Assembly (NCBI GenBank): GCA_012842645.1
Contig: DUSJ01000017.1
Location: 1-5,777, forward strand
DNA length: 5,777 nt
Direction: 5' to 3'
Origin: Clostridiaceae bacterium
Lineage (GTDB): Bacteria; Bacillota; Clostridia; DSM-8532
A program made the position numbers and the translations under genes. Under the pieces are notes generated by a model. It did no database searches, was not told where the DNA came from, and saw only the letters and a list, made by a program, of their open reading frames with translations. This document shows, piece by piece, positions 4,681 through 5,777 of the stretch; the stretch's first letter is position 1, and each line of letters opens with the position of its first letter.

Positions 4681-5777
4681 GTGAAAGTAAACATTACTGA
4701 AACCGTATTAAGAGATGCAAACCAGTCTCTTATCGCTACCAGGCTCCCTTTTGAGGACTTTGAGCCTATACTTGAAAAAATCGACGAGGCTGGTTATGCT
4801 TCAATAGAATGCTGGGGAGGAGCAACTTTTGATTCATGCCTAAGGTATTTGTCCGAGGACCCATGGGAAAGGCTGAGAAAAATAAAATCAAAGGTGAAGA
4901 AAACTAAACTCCAGATGCTTCTTAGAGGTCAGAACCTGTTGGGATACAAGCATTATCCCGATGACGTCGTTAAGAAGTTCGTCGAGCTGTCCATCAAAAA
5001 TGGTATGGATATCATAAGGATTTTTGATGCTCTTAACGATTTCAGAAACATTGAAGTGGCAGTAAAAGAAACGCTGAAATGGGGCGGGCATGCCCAGGGA
5101 GCTATCTGCTATACCATAAGCCCCATTCATAATCTTGAAAGCTACGTAAAGATGGGCAAGATCCTTGAAGAAATGGGTGTCAACTCCATATGCGTCAAGG
5201 ATATGGCCGGTATAATGGGACCCCAGGAAGCTTACGATCTGTTCAAGGCTCTTAAAGAAACCGTGAAGGTTCCTCTTATCCTTCACACCCACTCGACAAC
5301 AGGACTCGGTCCCATGACATACCTTAAAGCTGTAGAGGCAGGATGCAGCGGAATTGACACAGCCATATCGGTATTCTCCGGCGGTACGTCCCAGCCTGCG
5401 ACCGAAACCATGAACTATGCCCTTAAACAGATGGGCTATGAAACCGGACTGAATGAAAATGTACTGAAAGAAATCAACGATTTCTTCAGGCCAATTAAGG
5501 ATAAATTCCTTAAATCCAATGTGCTTGATCCTTATGTAATGGGCACAGAAACAGACGCCCTTGTGTACCAGATCCCTGGCGGGATGCTGTCAAACCTGAT
5601 ATCACAGCTTAAACAGCAGAATGCCCTTGATAAGCTGGACGAGGTCCTGCAGGAAACTCCAAAGGTAAGGGCAGATTTGGGCTATCCTCCGCTGGTAACG
5701 CCAATGAGCCAGATGGTTGGCGTACAGGCTGCCACCAATGTTCTTCTTGGCGAAAGGTACAAGAATGTTTCCAAAGA
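4681..5777 (+). CDS. oadA: Oxaloacetate decarboxylase alpha / pyruvate carboxylase subunit B family carboxyltransferase (3' end cut off)
   Basis: This gene encodes the carboxyltransferase domain that moves CO2 between biotin and pyruvate/oxaloacetate. It is open for 365 codons to the right edge. The TIM-barrel signatures are LRDANQSLIATR (10-21), ECWGGATFD (43-51), LLRGQNLLGY (80-89), FDALND (115-120), VKDMAG (172-177), LHTHSTTG (201-208) and SGGTSQPATE (233-242). By analogy with transcarboxylase 5S and pyruvate carboxylase, Asp12, Lys173 (carbamylated), His202 and His204 would bind the divalent metal, and Thr236 would sit at the biotin/pyruvate site. Residues from about 300 onward enter the conserved C-terminal part (LGYPPLVTPMSQMVG). 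Any biotin-carrier domain would lie beyond the window, so a Na+-pump decarboxylase alpha subunit, a two-subunit pyruvate carboxylase B and transcarboxylase 5S cannot be separated. GTG is chosen from its ribosome binding site; ATG at 4663 would add six residues. It is divergent from the rnf operon. Confidence 0.93.
   Translation, partial: MKVNITETVLRDANQSLIATRLPFEDFEPILEKIDEAGYASIECWGGATFDSCLRYLSEDPWERLRKIKSKVKKTKLQMLLRGQNLLGYKHYPDDVVKKFVELSIKNGMDIIRIFDALNDFRNIEVAVKETLKWGGHAQGAICYTISPIHNLESYVKMGKILEEMGVNSICVKDMAGIMGPQEAYDLFKALKETVKVPLILHTHSTTGLGPMTYLKAVEAGCSGIDTAISVFSGGTSQPATETMNYALKQMGYETGLNENVLKEINDFFRPIKDKFLKSNVLDPYVMGTETDALVYQIPGGMLSNLISQLKQQNALDKLDEVLQETPKVRADLGYPPLVTPMSQMVGVQAATNVLLGERYKNVSK

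Noticed and set aside
4518..4700. Small rightward open frame of 60 codons in the intergenic region.
   Set aside because: It has no ribosome binding site, is composed of AT-rich low-complexity codons, overlaps the candidate promoter and operators, and runs out of frame into the carboxyltransferase gene.
4888..5292. Leftward open frame of 134 codons inside the carboxyltransferase gene.
   Set aside because: It is fully antisense to a well-conserved coding region whose frame shows all family motifs; the antisense product resembles no family I know.

Overview
The window reads as chromosomal DNA from an anaerobic Clostridia-type Firmicute. The reasons are a complete-order clostridial Rnf cluster (C-D-G-E-A-B), strong GGAGG-type ribosome binding sites about 8 nt before most starts, use of GTG and probably TTG starts, and a very AT-rich intergenic region beside genes of moderate GC. 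The genus cannot be fixed from the sequence alone. A cellulolytic-clostridia relative (Acetivibrio/Ruminiclostridium type) is a guess from the protein flavour.

Positions 1-4338 (minus strand) hold a tightly packed operon transcribed right to left: rnfC, rnfD, rnfG, rnfE, rnfA and the first 50 codons of rnfB, which runs off the left edge. Gene junctions are overlaps of 4-8 nt or gaps of 1-33 nt, so co-transcription and translational coupling are expected. The products form the membrane-bound ferredoxin:NAD+ oxidoreductase, which couples electron flow from reduced ferredoxin to NAD+ with Na+ or H+ export. The key motifs are present: two 4Fe-4S motifs and a Gly-rich nucleotide/flavin loop in RnfC, covalent-FMN threonines in RnfD and RnfG, and the intramembrane Cys pairs of RnfA and RnfE.

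Positions 4339-4680 are a 342-bp AT-rich divergent intergenic region. It holds candidate promoters for both sides and an unusually dense set of dyad-symmetric sequences. The most striking is an 18-bp palindrome repeated in tandem with one mismatch, lying on the predicted transcription start of the rightward gene. This is the most interesting non-coding signal in the window.

Positions 4681-5777 (plus strand) hold the N-terminal 365 codons of a biotin-dependent carboxyltransferase (oxaloacetate decarboxylase alpha / pyruvate carboxylase subunit B family), open at the right edge. Oxaloacetate/pyruvate interconversion and Rnf both bear on redox and ion-gradient balance in fermenting anaerobes, so shared control from the divergent region is plausible but inferred. 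I see no mobile element, CRISPR array, RNA gene or wholly new system here; the coding content is well-known families.
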